A DNA stretch of 50,722 nucleotides from Clostridia bacterium (GCA_017563195.1 JAFXDO010000043.1:1-50722), one strand, 5' to 3'. Shown: positions 17,186 to 26,208, counted from the first letter of the stretch. Notes: a model not told the origin generated them from the sequence alone. Made by a program: numbers and translations.

Positions 17186-17201
17186 TGTTTCACGTGAAAC
17201 A
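17186..17201. other. parS: parS centromere-like site 2
   Basis: TGTTTCACGTGAAACA, a perfect 16-base ParB site, 21 bases after site 1 and just before the lipoprotein start. ParB binding here would load chromosome segregation and SMC complexes about 10 kb from oriC. No parAB genes are in the window. Confidence 0.93.
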
Positions 17202-17220
17202 ATCCGAACGGAGAATGATA

Positions 17221-18675
17221 TTGAAAAAGAGATTAACCGCACTATTATTGCTGATAATACTGACAATAACCGTCGCAGGCTGTGAAAACGTAGAATATAT
17301 CACAAAAAGCGAAGCCGGCGAGGAGGAATCCAAGAATATTTACGAGCAGCTCGACGAGGACCTGCCCGACCTCACACCCGGTGAAGACGGCGAGGTGATC
17401 GAGCAGTCGTTCGTCATCGCAACCAACAAAGCCTCGGTATTTTACAACGAGGAGGGCGCGGCATCGTCGATTTCGCGTGCTGTCGAGGACAGAACCGTCT
17501 TTTTGAAGGACAAATACGGCGCAAACGTCACCGTAAAGGAGGTTTCTTCGAAGGATCTCACGAACGAGCTTAAGACAGCGATCGAATCGGGGATACCCTA
17601 TTGCGATATGATCTGCGTGTCGGCTAAGGACACGGTAAAGCTTTACACCGCAGGGCTTTTGGGAGATATGAACAAGCTCCCGAGCTTTGATATCGAAAGC
17701 GCGTACTTCGATCCGAACAACGCAAAGGCGCTTGCCACAAACTCGACTCTTTATATGCTTGCCGACCCGACGGCACAGGTTTACGAGGAGACCTACGTGA
17801 TGTTTTTCAATCGCGATCTCGTGAACACAGCCGCAGGAAAGGACCCCGAATCGCTTGTAATGCAAGGAAAATGGACATGGGACGCCTTTAACGAAACGGC
17901 TCGCGCGGCGGCACCCAAGGTTTATAACAAATCGGCGTCCGACATTCTCGTAGACACCTTCGGATACGCCTCTTATTATTCAGAGGGGACCTTCCCGCTG
18001 GTAATGTGGAACTCCTGCGGGCTCCATCTTGTCGATAACACCTATAAAAATCCCGTTTCGCTTTCGATGACGGTCGATGAGATCACTTCATATGCTTCCA
18101 AGCTGAAGAGCAGCTATAACTCGCGCGGACGCTTTCCGCTCGAGGGTGCAGACGCGGCGAAGGCGTTTGAAGAGGGAAGACTCGCGTTTTTCTGTAACAA
18201 GCTCGACTATTTCTACGCTTTGCGCGACGGAACGACTCTCGGAAGCAACTACGGAATGCTGCCGATGCCGAAATACGACGAGAATCAAAAGGATTATCAT
18301 TGTATGGTAGGCAGCGACGCGAGAGTGTTCTCGATCCCGAAAAGCGTCGAAAACGCCGATGAAAGCAGAAAAATGTTCGTTTCCGCGGTAATTCAGGCGA
18401 CCTGCGCATCGGGCAGAACCACCATAAAGAAGGCGTTTTTGAATCACCACATCGCGACCTACCTTAACAATAACGCCGAAACCGTGATGCTTCAGACCAT
18501 ACTCGACAGCGTGTATTTCGATTTTGCAACCGTTTACGGAAGCAATATCAGCGCGATACGCCGTGCAACGACGACGGCTGTTTCCGACTATATCGAGTTC
18601 GGCTCGGGGCTGTCGAATTCCATCGCGAGCGCAAAGCCCAATTTCGAGAAATATTGCTCGGATAATTTCTCTTAA
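17221..18675 (+). CDS. Extracellular solute-binding lipoprotein
   Basis: Likely ABC-transporter substrate-binding protein (family 1 type, often sugars) tethered outside the membrane. The N-terminus MKKRLTALLLLIILTITVAGC has a lipobox (VAGC) about 20 residues in. Features such as YVMFFNRDLV, GKWTWDAFNETARAA, WNSCGLHLVD, AAKAFEEGRLAFF and VFSIPKSVENAD follow the usual pattern of these proteins. The start is taken as TTG at 17221, seven bases after GGAG (17210-17213); an in-frame TTG at 17185 lies within parS site 2 and would give an odd N-terminus, and an ATG at 17215 is too close to the GGAG. No permease or ATPase gene is adjacent, so it is an orphan. Confidence 0.78.
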   Translation: MKKRLTALLLLIILTITVAGCENVEYITKSEAGEEESKNIYEQLDEDLPDLTPGEDGEVIEQSFVIATNKASVFYNEEGAASSISRAVEDRTVFLKDKYGANVTVKEVSSKDLTNELKTAIESGIPYCDMICVSAKDTVKLYTAGLLGDMNKLPSFDIESAYFDPNNAKALATNSTLYMLADPTAQVYEETYVMFFNRDLVNTAAGKDPESLVMQGKWTWDAFNETARAAAPKVYNKSASDILVDTFGYASYYSEGTFPLVMWNSCGLHLVDNTYKNPVSLSMTVDEITSYASKLKSSYNSRGRFPLEGADAAKAFEEGRLAFFCNKLDYFYALRDGTTLGSNYGMLPMPKYDENQKDYHCMVGSDARVFSIPKSVENADESRKMFVSAVIQATCASGRTTIKKAFLNHHIATYLNNNAETVMLQTILDSVYFDFATVYGSNISAIRRATTTAVSDYIEFGSGLSNSIASAKPNFEKYCSDNFS

Positions 18676-18701
18676 ATCGCTTCAAAATATTGGAAAAGCT
18701 A

Positions 18702-18730
18702 TTGATTTAAGGCGGTATTTGGTATATAAT
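18702..18730 (+). promoter_or_regulatory. Sigma-A promoter of pgk
   Basis: TTGATT, 17 bases, TATAAT, located 74 bases before the pgk start codon. Confidence 0.7.
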
Positions 18731-18803
18731 AGCCTTGATTGGGAAGAAATTCCCGTTGAATAACGAAAACAAAAAAATAATACAAAATGAGGAGAAATTC
18801 CAA

Positions 18804-20009
18804 ATGAACGCAAAAAAGTCCGTTGAAGATCTCAGAGTAGCCGGCAAGCGCGTGCTTGTACGTTGCGATTTTAACGTTCCCCTTAAGAACGGCGTCATCA
18901 CCGACGAAAACCGTATCGTTGCAGCGCTCCCCACCATCGAATACCTTCTTGACCAGGGCGCGAAGGTCATCCTTTGCTCGCACCTCGGCAAGCCCAAGGG
19001 CGAACCCAAGCCCGAATTTTCTCTCGCTCCCGTAGCGGTACGTCTCGCTGAAAAGCTTGAAAGAGACGTTGTTTTCGCGGCTGACGACTGCGTAGTAGGC
19101 GAAAACGCTAAAAAGGCTGTTGCCGCAATGGAAGACGGCGACGTAGTTCTTCTTCAGAACACCCGTTACCGCGCAGAAGAGACCAAGAACGGCGAAGCTT
19201 TCTCGAAGGAGCTCGCTTCCCTCTGCGATATTTTCGTAAACGACGCGTTCGGCGCGGCTCACAGAGCTCACTGCTCTACCGTCGGCGTTGCTTCCTACGT
19301 TGAGGAATCTGCAAACGGCTTCCTCATGGCTAAGGAAATCAAGTTCCTCGGCGACGCTGTTAACAACCCCGTTCGTCCCTTCGTTACCATCCTCGGCGGC
19401 GCTAAGGTTGCAGACAAACTCGCAGTTATCGAAAACCTCATCACCAAGGCTGACTGCCTCATCATCGGCGGCGGTATGGCTTACACCTTCCTCAAGGCTC
19501 AGGGTAAGGAAGTCGGCACCTCGCTCGTAGACAACGAAAAGCTTGACTACTGCAAGGAAATGCTCGAGCGTGCAAAGGCTAACGGCGTTGAGCTTCTTCT
19601 CCCCGTTGACTGCACCATCACCAAGGAATTCCCCAACCCCATCGACGCAGTTGTCGAAACCCAGACCGTTTCGGTTGACGAGATCCCCTGCGATATGGAA
19701 TCCCTCGATATCGGTCCCAAGACCCGCGAGCTTTATGCAAGCAAGGTAAAGAAGGCAAAGACTGTTGTTTGGAACGGTCCTATGGGCGTATTTGAAAACC
19801 CCATCTTCGCTGAAGGTACCATCGCAGTTGCTAAGGCACTTGCTGAAACCGACGCTACCACCATCATCGGCGGCGGCGACTCTGCAGCGGCTGTTAACAT
19901 TCTCGGCTTCGGCGACAAGATGAGCCACATCTCCACCGGCGGCGGCGCTTCGCTCGAATACCTCGAGGGCAAGGAGCTTCCCGGCATCGCGGCAATGACC
20001 GATAAGTAA
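18804..20009 (+). CDS. pgk: Phosphoglycerate kinase
   Basis: Glycolytic enzyme that transfers phosphate from 1,3-bisphosphoglycerate to ADP. The 401-residue protein carries the signature [12 protein letters not shown] (about 16-27), [10 protein letters not shown], the [11 protein letters not shown] loop, [21 protein letters not shown], and the nucleotide-binding GPMGVFE and GGGDSAAA motifs. The ATG at 18804 follows AGGAG by 10 bases; an in-frame upstream start at 18735 is less likely. Codon use is strongly biased, as expected for a highly expressed gene. It is followed by tpiA; gap is not in the window. Confidence 0.97.
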   Translation: MNAKKSVEDLRVAGKRVLVRCDFNVPLKNGVITDENRIVAALPTIEYLLDQGAKVILCSHLGKPKGEPKPEFSLAPVAVRLAEKLERDVVFAADDCVVGENAKKAVAAMEDGDVVLLQNTRYRAEETKNGEAFSKELASLCDIFVNDAFGAAHRAHCSTVGVASYVEESANGFLMAKEIKFLGDAVNNPVRPFVTILGGAKVADKLAVIENLITKADCLIIGGGMAYTFLKAQGKEVGTSLVDNEKLDYCKEMLERAKANGVELLLPVDCTITKEFPNPIDAVVETQTVSVDEIPCDMESLDIGPKTRELYASKVKKAKTVVWNGPMGVFENPIFAEGTIAVAKALAETDATTIIGGGDSAAAVNILGFGDKMSHISTGGGASLEYLEGKELPGIAAMTDK

Positions 20010-20030
20010 TATTATCGACACGAAATTACC

Positions 20031-20075
20031 AAGGGGCGCTTTTAAAAAAGCTCCCCTTGACCCCGCAAAATTTTT
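20031..20075 (+). terminator. Hairpin between pgk and tpiA
   Basis: AAGGGGCGCTTTT pairs with AAAAGCTCCCCTT (one mismatch), followed by GACCCCGCAAAATTTTTA. It is a variant of the conserved 3' hairpin elements and may partly terminate or stabilise the pgk transcript. Confidence 0.5.
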
Positions 20076-20112
20076 ATATTTTATATATTTATTACAAAAG
20101 GATTAATAAATT

Positions 20113-20886
20113 ATGAACAAGGAATTCAGAAAAGCTATAATCGCAGGCAACTGGAAGATGAACAAGACTCCTGCAGAAGCTGTTGAGCTTATCAACGCTA
20201 TCAAGGCAGAGCTTAACGGCAAGGACACCTCGGGCTGCGGCATCATCGCATGCGTACCCTACGTTGACATTGACGCGGCTGTCAAGGCTGCTGCAGGCTC
20301 GCCTATCGAAATCGGCGCAGAAAACTGCCACTGGGAAAAGTCCGGCGCATACACCGGCGAAATCTCGGCTGATATGCTCGTCGCTTGCGGCGTTAAGTAC
20401 GTAATCATCGGCCACAGCGAGCGCAGACAGTACTTCGGCGAAACCGACGTTACCGTTAACAAGCGCGTGCTTGCTGCTCTTGAGGCTGGTCTTAAGGTCA
20501 TCCTCTGCGTTGGCGAGCTTCTTGAAGAGCGCGAGCAGGGCATCACCGGCGAAATCGTTTCTATGCAGACCAAGATCGCTCTTATGGGCGTAACCGCTGA
20601 GCAGATGAAGAACATCATCATCGCTTACGAGCCTGTTTGGGCTATCGGCACCGGCAAGACCGCTACCTCCGATCAGGCTGACGAGGTTTGCGGCATCATC
20701 CGTAACGTTGTTGCTTCTCTCTACTGCGACTGCGTAGCTAAGGCTACCACCATCCAGTACGGCGGTTCTATGAACGCTAAGAACTGCGACGAGCTCCTTT
20801 CCAAGGAAAACGTTGACGGCGGTCTCATCGGCGGCGCTTCTCTCAAGGCTCCCGACTTCGCTACCATCATCAACGCAGCTCTTTAA
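20113..20886 (+). CDS. tpiA: Triose-phosphate isomerase
   Basis: Interconverts dihydroxyacetone phosphate and glyceraldehyde 3-phosphate. The 257-residue TIM barrel shows GNWKMN (Asn/Lys of the active site, residues 12-17), IIGHSERR (catalytic His), YEPVWAIGTGKTA (catalytic Glu and mobile loop 6) and IQYGGSMNAKN...GGLIGGASL (phosphate-binding loops). Full length. A purine-rich AAAAGGATT precedes the ATG. Codon bias matches pgk. A separate promoter is not obvious in the 103-base gap, so it is probably read from the pgk promoter. Confidence 0.97.
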   Translation: MNKEFRKAIIAGNWKMNKTPAEAVELINAIKAELNGKDTSGCGIIACVPYVDIDAAVKAAAGSPIEIGAENCHWEKSGAYTGEISADMLVACGVKYVIIGHSERRQYFGETDVTVNKRVLAALEAGLKVILCVGELLEEREQGITGEIVSMQTKIALMGVTAEQMKNIIIAYEPVWAIGTGKTATSDQADEVCGIIRNVVASLYCDCVAKATTIQYGGSMNAKNCDELLSKENVDGGLIGGASLKAPDFATIINAAL

Positions 20887-20914
20887 GTAGAGATAATTAA
20901 TATTTGATTATTTA

Positions 20915-20975
20915 CGAGAGGAACCCTTTTAAAAAAGGGTTCCTCTCGCGCTCTCTTCCTAAAATTTTTCAAAAA
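20915..20975 (+). terminator. Conserved 3' hairpin element after tpiA
   Basis: CGAGAGGAACCCTTTT (20915-20930) pairs perfectly with 20933-20948, then GCTCTCTTCCTAAAATTTTTCAAA. The rest of 20976-21034 holds nothing I can identify. Confidence 0.6.
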
Positions 20976-21034
20976 TATAAACATTAAAAATATGCACCTA
21001 AGCTTCGCGAGCTGTAAATAATGAGCTATCGAAA

Positions 21035-21370
21035 TCAAGCATAAAACAGCCCATTTGTGGCAACTATCGTCGCGTTGTCATCTTGAAACCGAATCATTTC
21101 TATAAGCGAGACGGATTTCAAGGCGCAAAACGCATATTCCAAAAACGAACGGCTATGGCTAAACAGCTCGTGCATTCTGCAAAACGGAACGGGGGTGCCG
21201 TCCTCAAAAACAACCACGTTTCCGGTTCTGCTGCGCTCCGCGAACCCAACAAGCATCATATATATCAACACGATGCGCGTCCAATTGTTAAACCTTTTAA
21301 GACCTTCCACGCGCTTGTCCATTAAAAATTGCTTTTTGAGCTTTAACTGTGCATTGATGTTGAAATCCAT
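21035..21370 (-). CDS. Hypothetical protein, 111 residues
   Basis: Not recognised. A complete reading frame with a good GGGAGCGAGGAA site before the ATG at 21370. The protein begins with a charged region (LKLKKQFLMDKRVEGLKRFN), then a hydrophobic stretch (IVLIYMMLVGF), then VVVFEDGTPVPFCRMHELF. It lacks a signal peptide and no neighbour suggests a function. It lies between two convergent units (tpiA and jag) and is read from the minus strand, so it may be a later insertion. Confidence 0.45.
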   Translation of the reverse strand: MDFNINAQLKLKKQFLMDKRVEGLKRFNNWTRIVLIYMMLVGFAERSRTGNVVVFEDGTPVPFCRMHELFSHSRSFLEYAFCALKSVSLIEMIRFQDDNATIVATNGLFYA

Positions 21371-21468
21371 TTCCTCGCTCCCTTCGATAAAAGTGTATCA
21401 CACCGATCGTCGCTTTTCATCCCGTCTTTCTCCAACGAAAATCCCACGAAAATCCCATTATTTTCTCA

Positions 21469-21516
21469 GAAAACTTTTGCAAAAGTTTTCCGAACCTTTC
21501 AAAATCCTTTAAAATA
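21469..21516 (+). terminator. Type II 3' hairpin element between tpiA and jag
   Basis: Perfect 22-base palindrome GAAAACTTTTGCAAAAGTTTTC followed by CGAACCTTTCAAAATCC and TTTAAAATA. The tail orientation fits plus-strand transcription, presumably readthrough from tpiA. Confidence 0.55.
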
Positions 21517-21520
21517 TATA

Positions 21521-21568
21521 AAAAAAGTGCCCTAAAGTCAGGTCAAACTAACTTCGGAGCACTTTTAA
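21521..21568. terminator. Bidirectional intrinsic terminator between tpiA and jag
   Basis: AAAAAAGTGCCC-TAAAGT pairs imperfectly with AACTT-GGAGCACTTTT. A and T runs on each side allow it to work in both directions. Confidence 0.65.
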
Positions 21569-21574
21569 TTATTT

Positions 21575-21670
21575 CTTTAAAAGTTTTTGGAAAAAGAGCA
21601 CGAGAGAAAACACCATGGGGTCCCCGAAAATGCTTGCATTTTTGGGGTGCATTAGAAAGGTTTTCTCTCG
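21575..21670 (-). terminator. Conserved 3' hairpin element after jag
   Basis: Minus strand CGAGAGAAAAC pairs with GTTTTCTCTCG (21601-21611 and 21660-21670). Inside is a second stem CCCCAAAAATGC/GCATTTTCGGGG. The tail GTGCTCTTTTTCCAAAAAC and TTTTAAAG matches the family. Confidence 0.6.
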
Positions 21671-21693
21671 TAAATAAACAGAATTTAAACCAA

Positions 21694-22320
21694 TTACTTC
21701 TTCTCGGGAGAGATGATGATCTTTCTGTCAGCGCCCTCGCCGATGGAGCGGGTGGTTACGCCCTGAATGTTCTGGCACTCGGAGTGGATGATGCGGCGCT
21801 CGTAAGCGTTCATAGGCTCAAGCGCGAAGCTTCTCTTATACTTAAGCACCTTTTCGCTCATACGTCTTGCAACGCCTCTGAGAGTCTCGGCACGCTTTTC
21901 GCGATAGCCCTGAACGTCCACCGTGACGCGGTAGAAGCCGCTCTTTTCGATGTTTGCGGCAAGGGTAGCAAGATACTGGAGCGAGTCGAGAACGTCGCCT
22001 CTTCTGCCGATAAGGAGCCCCAGCGAGCCGCCGTTGATGGCGATGCAGACGCCCTCTTCGTCCTTGGAGGTGATTTCAACGTTCGCCTCAAGGCCCATAT
22101 TCTTAAGAAGATTTTCGATAAATTCGTATGCGCGGAGTGCGGGAGTCATCTTAAGCGAAACGCTTACCTTAGCGTCGCAGGCGCCGATACCGAGGATACC
22201 CTTCTTAGGCTCCTCAAGCACCTCGTAGCTGACCTCCTCGGGAGTGACGCCGAGCTCCTCACAAGCCGCGTTCACTGCCAATTCAACCGTTTTTGCGGTT
22301 GTAACGGTTTGCTTCAACAT
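21694..22320 (-). CDS. jag: RNA-binding protein Jag/KhpB
   Basis: Cytosolic RNA-binding protein linked to cell division and elongation in Firmicutes. The 208 residues contain the Jag_N domain (about 1-50, with GILGIGACDAKVSV), a KH type II domain with the GRRGD loop (IGRRGDVLDSLQYL, about 110-123), and an R3H domain with REKRAETLRGVARRM and NAYERRIIHS (about 140-203). It is in its usual place directly after yidC, 36 bases downstream. mnmE, which often follows, is absent. Confidence 0.93.
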   Translation of the reverse strand: MLKQTVTTAKTVELAVNAACEELGVTPEEVSYEVLEEPKKGILGIGACDAKVSVSLKMTPALRAYEFIENLLKNMGLEANVEITSKDEEGVCIAINGGSLGLLIGRRGDVLDSLQYLATLAANIEKSGFYRVTVDVQGYREKRAETLRGVARRMSEKVLKYKRSFALEPMNAYERRIIHSECQNIQGVTTRSIGEGADRKIIISPEKK

Positions 22321-22356
22321 ATTTATATGCCTTTCAATATTTTAATTGCGTCTGCC

Positions 22357-23667
22357 TTATTCTTCGCTTTCGTCCTCTTCATCGGCGGTAAGCATCTGAA
22401 TGTGGCGGGGGGTACGCTGTGTCGGATCGACGGGCTTTGACTTCTTCGCGCCCTCGGGTGCGTCGACGATCATTCCGTCGTAGCTGTCATCGTCCTCATC
22501 GACCTCGATGGTGATGACCTTCTTCTTTTTGACCTTGCTCTTGAGCTCACGTCTTGCCTCGGCGATCTGCTCCTCGGTTACCTGAGGAATCGGCATTGCC
22601 TTAGCGAAAACAAACGTCTGAACGATGGAGATAAGCGTTCTCCAGATCCAGTAAACACCAACTGCCGCAGTCATTCTCGCCGAAATGAAGGCGGAAAGAA
22701 GGGGCATACCGACCTCCATAAACAAGCCGCCGCCGATGGGGTTACCGTTCGCGTCGGTCTGGTTAGCAGAGCCCGAGAAGCGCTTGGTGAGCTTGGTCTG
22801 CAGGAAGGAGGTAAGGAATACGAGCACGGGGATAAGCATCAACCAGATATTGTCGCTGAAATTGGGGTTGTTGATGAGGTTGAGCGGACCAACGTAGTAA
22901 TTGGGGATGTCGTCGCGGTAAGCGTCAAGGGTTTCGACAAGCGTGGTGTCGAAATCAGCATTCAGCTTGCCCTCGCTCTTGAGCTTTTCAACGTTTTCCT
23001 TTTCATCGTTGATGAATCTGACAAGCGCGCTTTCGGCGGTGGACTTCTTCATCGACTGAATGGTGGAATCGTTGGGGACGTACACGTTAACGGTCGAGCC
23101 GTTGATATCCTTTGTGGTCTTGTTGTCCTTATCAATACCGATCTCGGTCTGATAGGTGTCAAGCATGGTCAGATAAGCGTTATATTCTTCAACGCTTGCG
23201 AAAGCGTCCTTGTTCAACGCTTCCTTCTGGTTCTGATAATAAACGACAGCCTGATTGTAGTATTCGGTGTTGAACTTACTTTCGGTATCGGTCAATCTGA
23301 CACCGTAGGTAATAGGCTGACGCACGATGTTGAATACTACTATAACGATGGGAAGCATAATGAGCAGGGGGAGACAGCCGCCGAACTGGTTATAGCCGGT
23401 CTGCTGATACATTTCCTGTATCTCCATGCTCATCTTCTGCTGGGTCACACGGTCGTTTCTACCCTTGTACTTCTCGCGGATCGCCATTTCCTTGGGTCTG
23501 ACCTCAGCCATTTTGATCTGCGATTTCTGCTGCTTGATCGCAAGGGGAAGAAGAAGTATCTGTACTACAAGAGCAAAGAAGAAAAGAGCAAGAATATAAT
23601 GATTTCCCGCCAGGTACAGACAACCCTTCATCAGATACGAAAAAGGACCGTTCAGAAAATTAAACAT
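22357..23667 (-). CDS. yidC: Membrane protein insertase YidC/SpoIIIJ with large internal insertion
   Basis: Inserts membrane proteins, alone or with Sec. The 436-residue protein has membrane helices near 15-45 and 95-120, then 275-290, 315-335 and 340-360, with the conserved QLFGGCLPLLIM-like segment (QFGGCLPLLIML). Between the second and third helix lies an extra domain of about 140 residues (roughly 125-270), rich in Asp, Asn, Tyr and Thr, far longer than in Bacillus SpoIIIJ (about 260 residues in all). The C-terminal tail has KSKVKKKK and a long acidic stretch, which could contact ribosomes. There is no lipobox at the N-terminus, unlike Bacillus. Neighbours yidD and jag confirm the call. 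Confidence 0.92.
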   Translation of the reverse strand: MFNFLNGPFSYLMKGCLYLAGNHYILALFFFALVVQILLLPLAIKQQKSQIKMAEVRPKEMAIREKYKGRNDRVTQQKMSMEIQEMYQQTGYNQFGGCLPLLIMLPIVIVVFNIVRQPITYGVRLTDTESKFNTEYYNQAVVYYQNQKEALNKDAFASVEEYNAYLTMLDTYQTEIGIDKDNKTTKDINGSTVNVYVPNDSTIQSMKKSTAESALVRFINDEKENVEKLKSEGKLNADFDTTLVETLDAYRDDIPNYYVGPLNLINNPNFSDNIWLMLIPVLVFLTSFLQTKLTKRFSGSANQTDANGNPIGGGLFMEVGMPLLSAFISARMTAAVGVYWIWRTLISIVQTFVFAKAMPIPQVTEEQIAEARRELKSKVKKKKVITIEVDEDDDSYDGMIVDAPEGAKKSKPVDPTQRTPRHIQMLTADEEDESEE

Positions 23668-23766
23668 TTACACTACTCCTTAAAGACAAACTCCGTCGGG
23701 CCCGTGTCGGGGGCAGAGCAACGGATTCCTGCTTTTGCATTATTTCTCCCGATAAGTAATCATTTT

Positions 23767-24012
23767 TCAGCCGCGCCTACGCTTAAAAAGGCTAAACTCC
23801 TCGGGCACCGGATCGTGTCCGCAGTGCTTGTTAAAGGGGTTGCACCTTAAAATTCTGTATAACGCAAGCAAAAGCCCTTTGAATGCGCCGTGTCTTTGAA
23901 ACGCCTCTATAGCGTATGCCGAGCAGCTCGGCGAAAAACGGCAGCAACGGGGCTTATATGGAGAAATATGCTTTTGATAAAACCGTACCAGGCCGATAAA
24001 TAACCGCCTCAT
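23767..24012 (-). CDS. yidD: Membrane protein insertion efficiency factor YidD
   Basis: Small membrane-associated protein assisting YidC. The 81 residues contain the family motifs [27 protein letters not shown] and [18 protein letters not shown], with the conserved cysteines. The start overlaps the rnpA stop by four bases (ATGA), the usual coupled arrangement. Confidence 0.95.
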   Translation of the reverse strand: MRRLFIGLVRFYQKHISPYKPRCCRFSPSCSAYAIEAFQRHGAFKGLLLALYRILRCNPFNKHCGHDPVPEEFSLFKRRRG

Positions 24013-24356
24013 AAAAGTGCCGCCTTTGACAATAAAGCCTCGAGCTCACTCGTTACCACGGAAACGTGTGCATCCACGCAAGGCTGACGCGCGACAATGA
24101 CGATAATATGACCTTCTTTTACAAACGGATGGAATACGCGGTAGGCTTCACGGATGATACGCTTGGTTCTGTTCCGCTTGACCGCGTTTCCGCGACTCTT
24201 GGATACGGTGATCCCTAATTTTTTAGTATCCCGCTCGCGCATATTTTTCAATACGTACAATGCGACATACTTGCCGGAAAAGCACCTGCCCTTTCGGTAT
24301 GCACGCGAGAACAGGTGATTTTCCTTTAAAGTCATTATCCTTTTTGTTTTTTCCAT
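24009..24356 (-). CDS. rnpA: Ribonuclease P protein component
   Basis: Protein subunit that helps the RNase P RNA cut 5' leaders from tRNA precursors. The 115-residue basic protein has the F-RAYRKG start, [28 protein letters not shown] (the RNR signature, about residues 46-73) and VIVARQPC. Alternative starts exist (M8), but the first ATG at 24356 is preferred by the conserved order. It is 37 bases after rpmH and overlaps yidD by four. Confidence 0.93.
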   Translation of the reverse strand: MEKTKRIMTLKENHLFSRAYRKGRCFSGKYVALYVLKNMRERDTKKLGITVSKSRGNAVKRNRTKRIIREAYRVFHPFVKEGHIIVIVARQPCVDAHVSVVTSELEALLSKAALL

Positions 24357-24393
24357 TTCAAAAAACTCAATCGGATATTTTCGTTAAAAACGA

Positions 24394-24528
24394 TTAATAG
24401 GTGAGTCTTGCTCTACCCTTAGCGCGTCTTCTCTTGAGAACCTTTCTGCCGTTAGCGGTAGCCATTCTCTTTCTGAAGCCGTGCTCCATCTTTCTGTGTC
24501 TCTTCTTGGGCTGATATGTTCTGAGCAT
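24394..24528 (-). CDS. rpmH: Ribosomal protein L34
   Basis: 44-residue, highly basic 50S subunit protein. Translation of the minus strand starts [18 protein letters not shown] and ends [25 protein letters not shown] is the family signature. GGAGG lies 9 bases before the ATG. First gene of the conserved rpmH-rnpA-yidD-yidC-jag group, reading away from dnaA. Confidence 0.97.
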   Translation of the reverse strand: MLRTYQPKKRHRKMEHGFRKRMATANGRKVLKRRRAKGRARLTY

Positions 24529-24611
24529 TGGTTTTGCACCTCCAATTATTATTCAAAAAACAGTTAACTGATGACTATTCTGCAGCCGTGGTCCGCAGAG
24601 CATAGCAACAT

Positions 24612-24641
24612 ATTATATACCGAAAATTCCCTGTTTGTCAA
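24612..24641 (-). promoter_or_regulatory. Sigma-A promoter of rpmH
   Basis: Minus strand TTGACA (24641-24636), 18 bases, TATAAT (24617-24612). About 85 bases before the rpmH start. Confidence 0.78.
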
Positions 24642-24658
24642 GTGTTTTCGCGCATTTT

Positions 24659-26173
24659 TTAAGCAATGCTTGCGTAAAGAGCGATGCTCGAAATACAGAA
24701 AAATGCACTCAGCGTTATTGTGAAAATTCGGATAAAACCAAACATTTTGTTGTTTTTGTCGATTCGGTCGTTCAAATACCCAATATATAGCGCACCAAAA
24801 ACAACGGTCAGCGCGATATAACGAAAGTCCATCGTGCAAAAATGCGGGAATTCAAAGCAGAATTTAATATAAGAAATCAATAAAACAAGCGAGCAAATTG
24901 CCGTCGAAATAAGCAAATTGAGCTTGCTTTTTTCTCTTTTTGCCGCAAAAACGATCGAATAAGCAAAGGATATGATAGAAAAAACGGCGAGGACGACACC
25001 GGTATAAAATAAAATTGTTGCAAATATTTCGCTGAAGCCGTTGCCGAGCCCTATGTAGTATTCCCCGAATACCGAGCTTTTAAGTGCGCCGAGCGGAATA
25101 TTGTATTCGTAATGATCGAATACCCCCTCCATGCTCTTTACAGCTCTTGCGGGATAGACACCGTTTTCAAAAAGCGAGGTGAAATCGAAAAGCCGCTCGC
25201 GTATGCTGTGAAAGCCGATATATTGCGTGCTGTTTTCGGGAAGCATCGGCACGTAGGTCATCGGAATACCGAATCTTATAAGGTTTCTTACCTGCCACCA
25301 AAGCGAAATCGGTGCACAGATGACGCCGAAAACGATGAATTGAAGAAAAATATTCAGCTTTTTCTTATGCCTTTTCCCAAAAAGCACGATTGCAAAAAGA
25401 AATGCAATACCGACAGATATCAAGCCGCCCGAAAGCTTTACACCCATCGCAAAACCTATCGAAAGCGCAAGGGGGATGATCTTTGTAAATCTCGGATCCT
25501 TGTACCAATCGATGGCGAGCGTGAGCGAAAGCAGAGAAAGCATCAGCGACAAAACGTCGTTGTTCACGCTTGCCGAAAGCAGAATAAAGGTCGGGTGAAA
25601 GGCAACGACGGCGAAGGAAGCACAAAGCGGAAGCCCTTTAATTTCAAGCTGTCTGAAGAGCTTCAATGCAAGCAGTGAAATAAAGCTCGAGCAGAGCATC
25701 GAGATAAACTGAATATTTTCAAGCGCGACCGTGTGCGGGATATGAAAAAGAGTCTGAAGCCTTAAAAACGAAGCGCAAATAAAATGCCAGACCGGCGGCT
25801 GATAGTACTGCCACGACTCAAGTGTGCCGACGGCAGGCAGCTCTTCACCGTTAAAAAGCGTCATTATGTAGTCGTAATGCCCGTTGTCACCGAAAACGTC
25901 GTGCTGACGTACGAAAAACGGCGTGGTCTGCACGTAGCAGAGCCTGAAGGCAAGCGAAATTACAAACAGCAGCGAAAGCAGCGTTTTTTCGTCAAGCGTG
26001 CGCTCACGCGATACAAAAACGACGTAAAGAAGGCATACGCAGGAGGTGGATATAAAAATGATCCGCGAAATATTGAAGGCGCCGCCCTGCTTCGGGAAAA
26101 TTATATTCAGAATACAGAAAATTACGCAAATTATCAGCGTGGAAAGGTATTTGCGCTTCAAGAGCCCGCTCAT
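24659..26173 (-). CDS. GT-C type membrane glycosyltransferase (GT39/PMT-like)
   Basis: Predicted polytopic enzyme that transfers a sugar from a lipid-phosphate carrier to an extracellular acceptor. The 504 residues form about 11-13 membrane helices. The first extracytoplasmic loop has acidic and His residues (RQHDVFGDNGHYDYIMTLFN, about 89-108) followed by YYQPPVWHF, the arrangement seen in ArnT/PMT-like GT-C enzymes. AAAGGAGG precedes the ATG and a near-perfect promoter lies upstream. It ends 18 bases before the rpmH -35 box with no terminator of its own. Its place between rpmH and dnaA, normally gene-free, is unusual. The acceptor is unknown. Confidence 0.72.
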   Translation of the reverse strand: MSGLLKRKYLSTLIICVIFCILNIIFPKQGGAFNISRIIFISTSCVCLLYVVFVSRERTLDEKTLLSLLFVISLAFRLCYVQTTPFFVRQHDVFGDNGHYDYIMTLFNGEELPAVGTLESWQYYQPPVWHFICASFLRLQTLFHIPHTVALENIQFISMLCSSFISLLALKLFRQLEIKGLPLCASFAVVAFHPTFILLSASVNNDVLSLMLSLLSLTLAIDWYKDPRFTKIIPLALSIGFAMGVKLSGGLISVGIAFLFAIVLFGKRHKKKLNIFLQFIVFGVICAPISLWWQVRNLIRFGIPMTYVPMLPENSTQYIGFHSIRERLFDFTSLFENGVYPARAVKSMEGVFDHYEYNIPLGALKSSVFGEYYIGLGNGFSEIFATILFYTGVVLAVFSIISFAYSIVFAAKREKSKLNLLISTAICSLVLLISYIKFCFEFPHFCTMDFRYIALTVVFGALYIGYLNDRIDKNNKMFGFIRIFTITLSAFFCISSIALYASIA

Positions 26174-26208
26174 CCCGAAAACCTCCTTTTTAAAGTATTC
26201 TACCGCAA

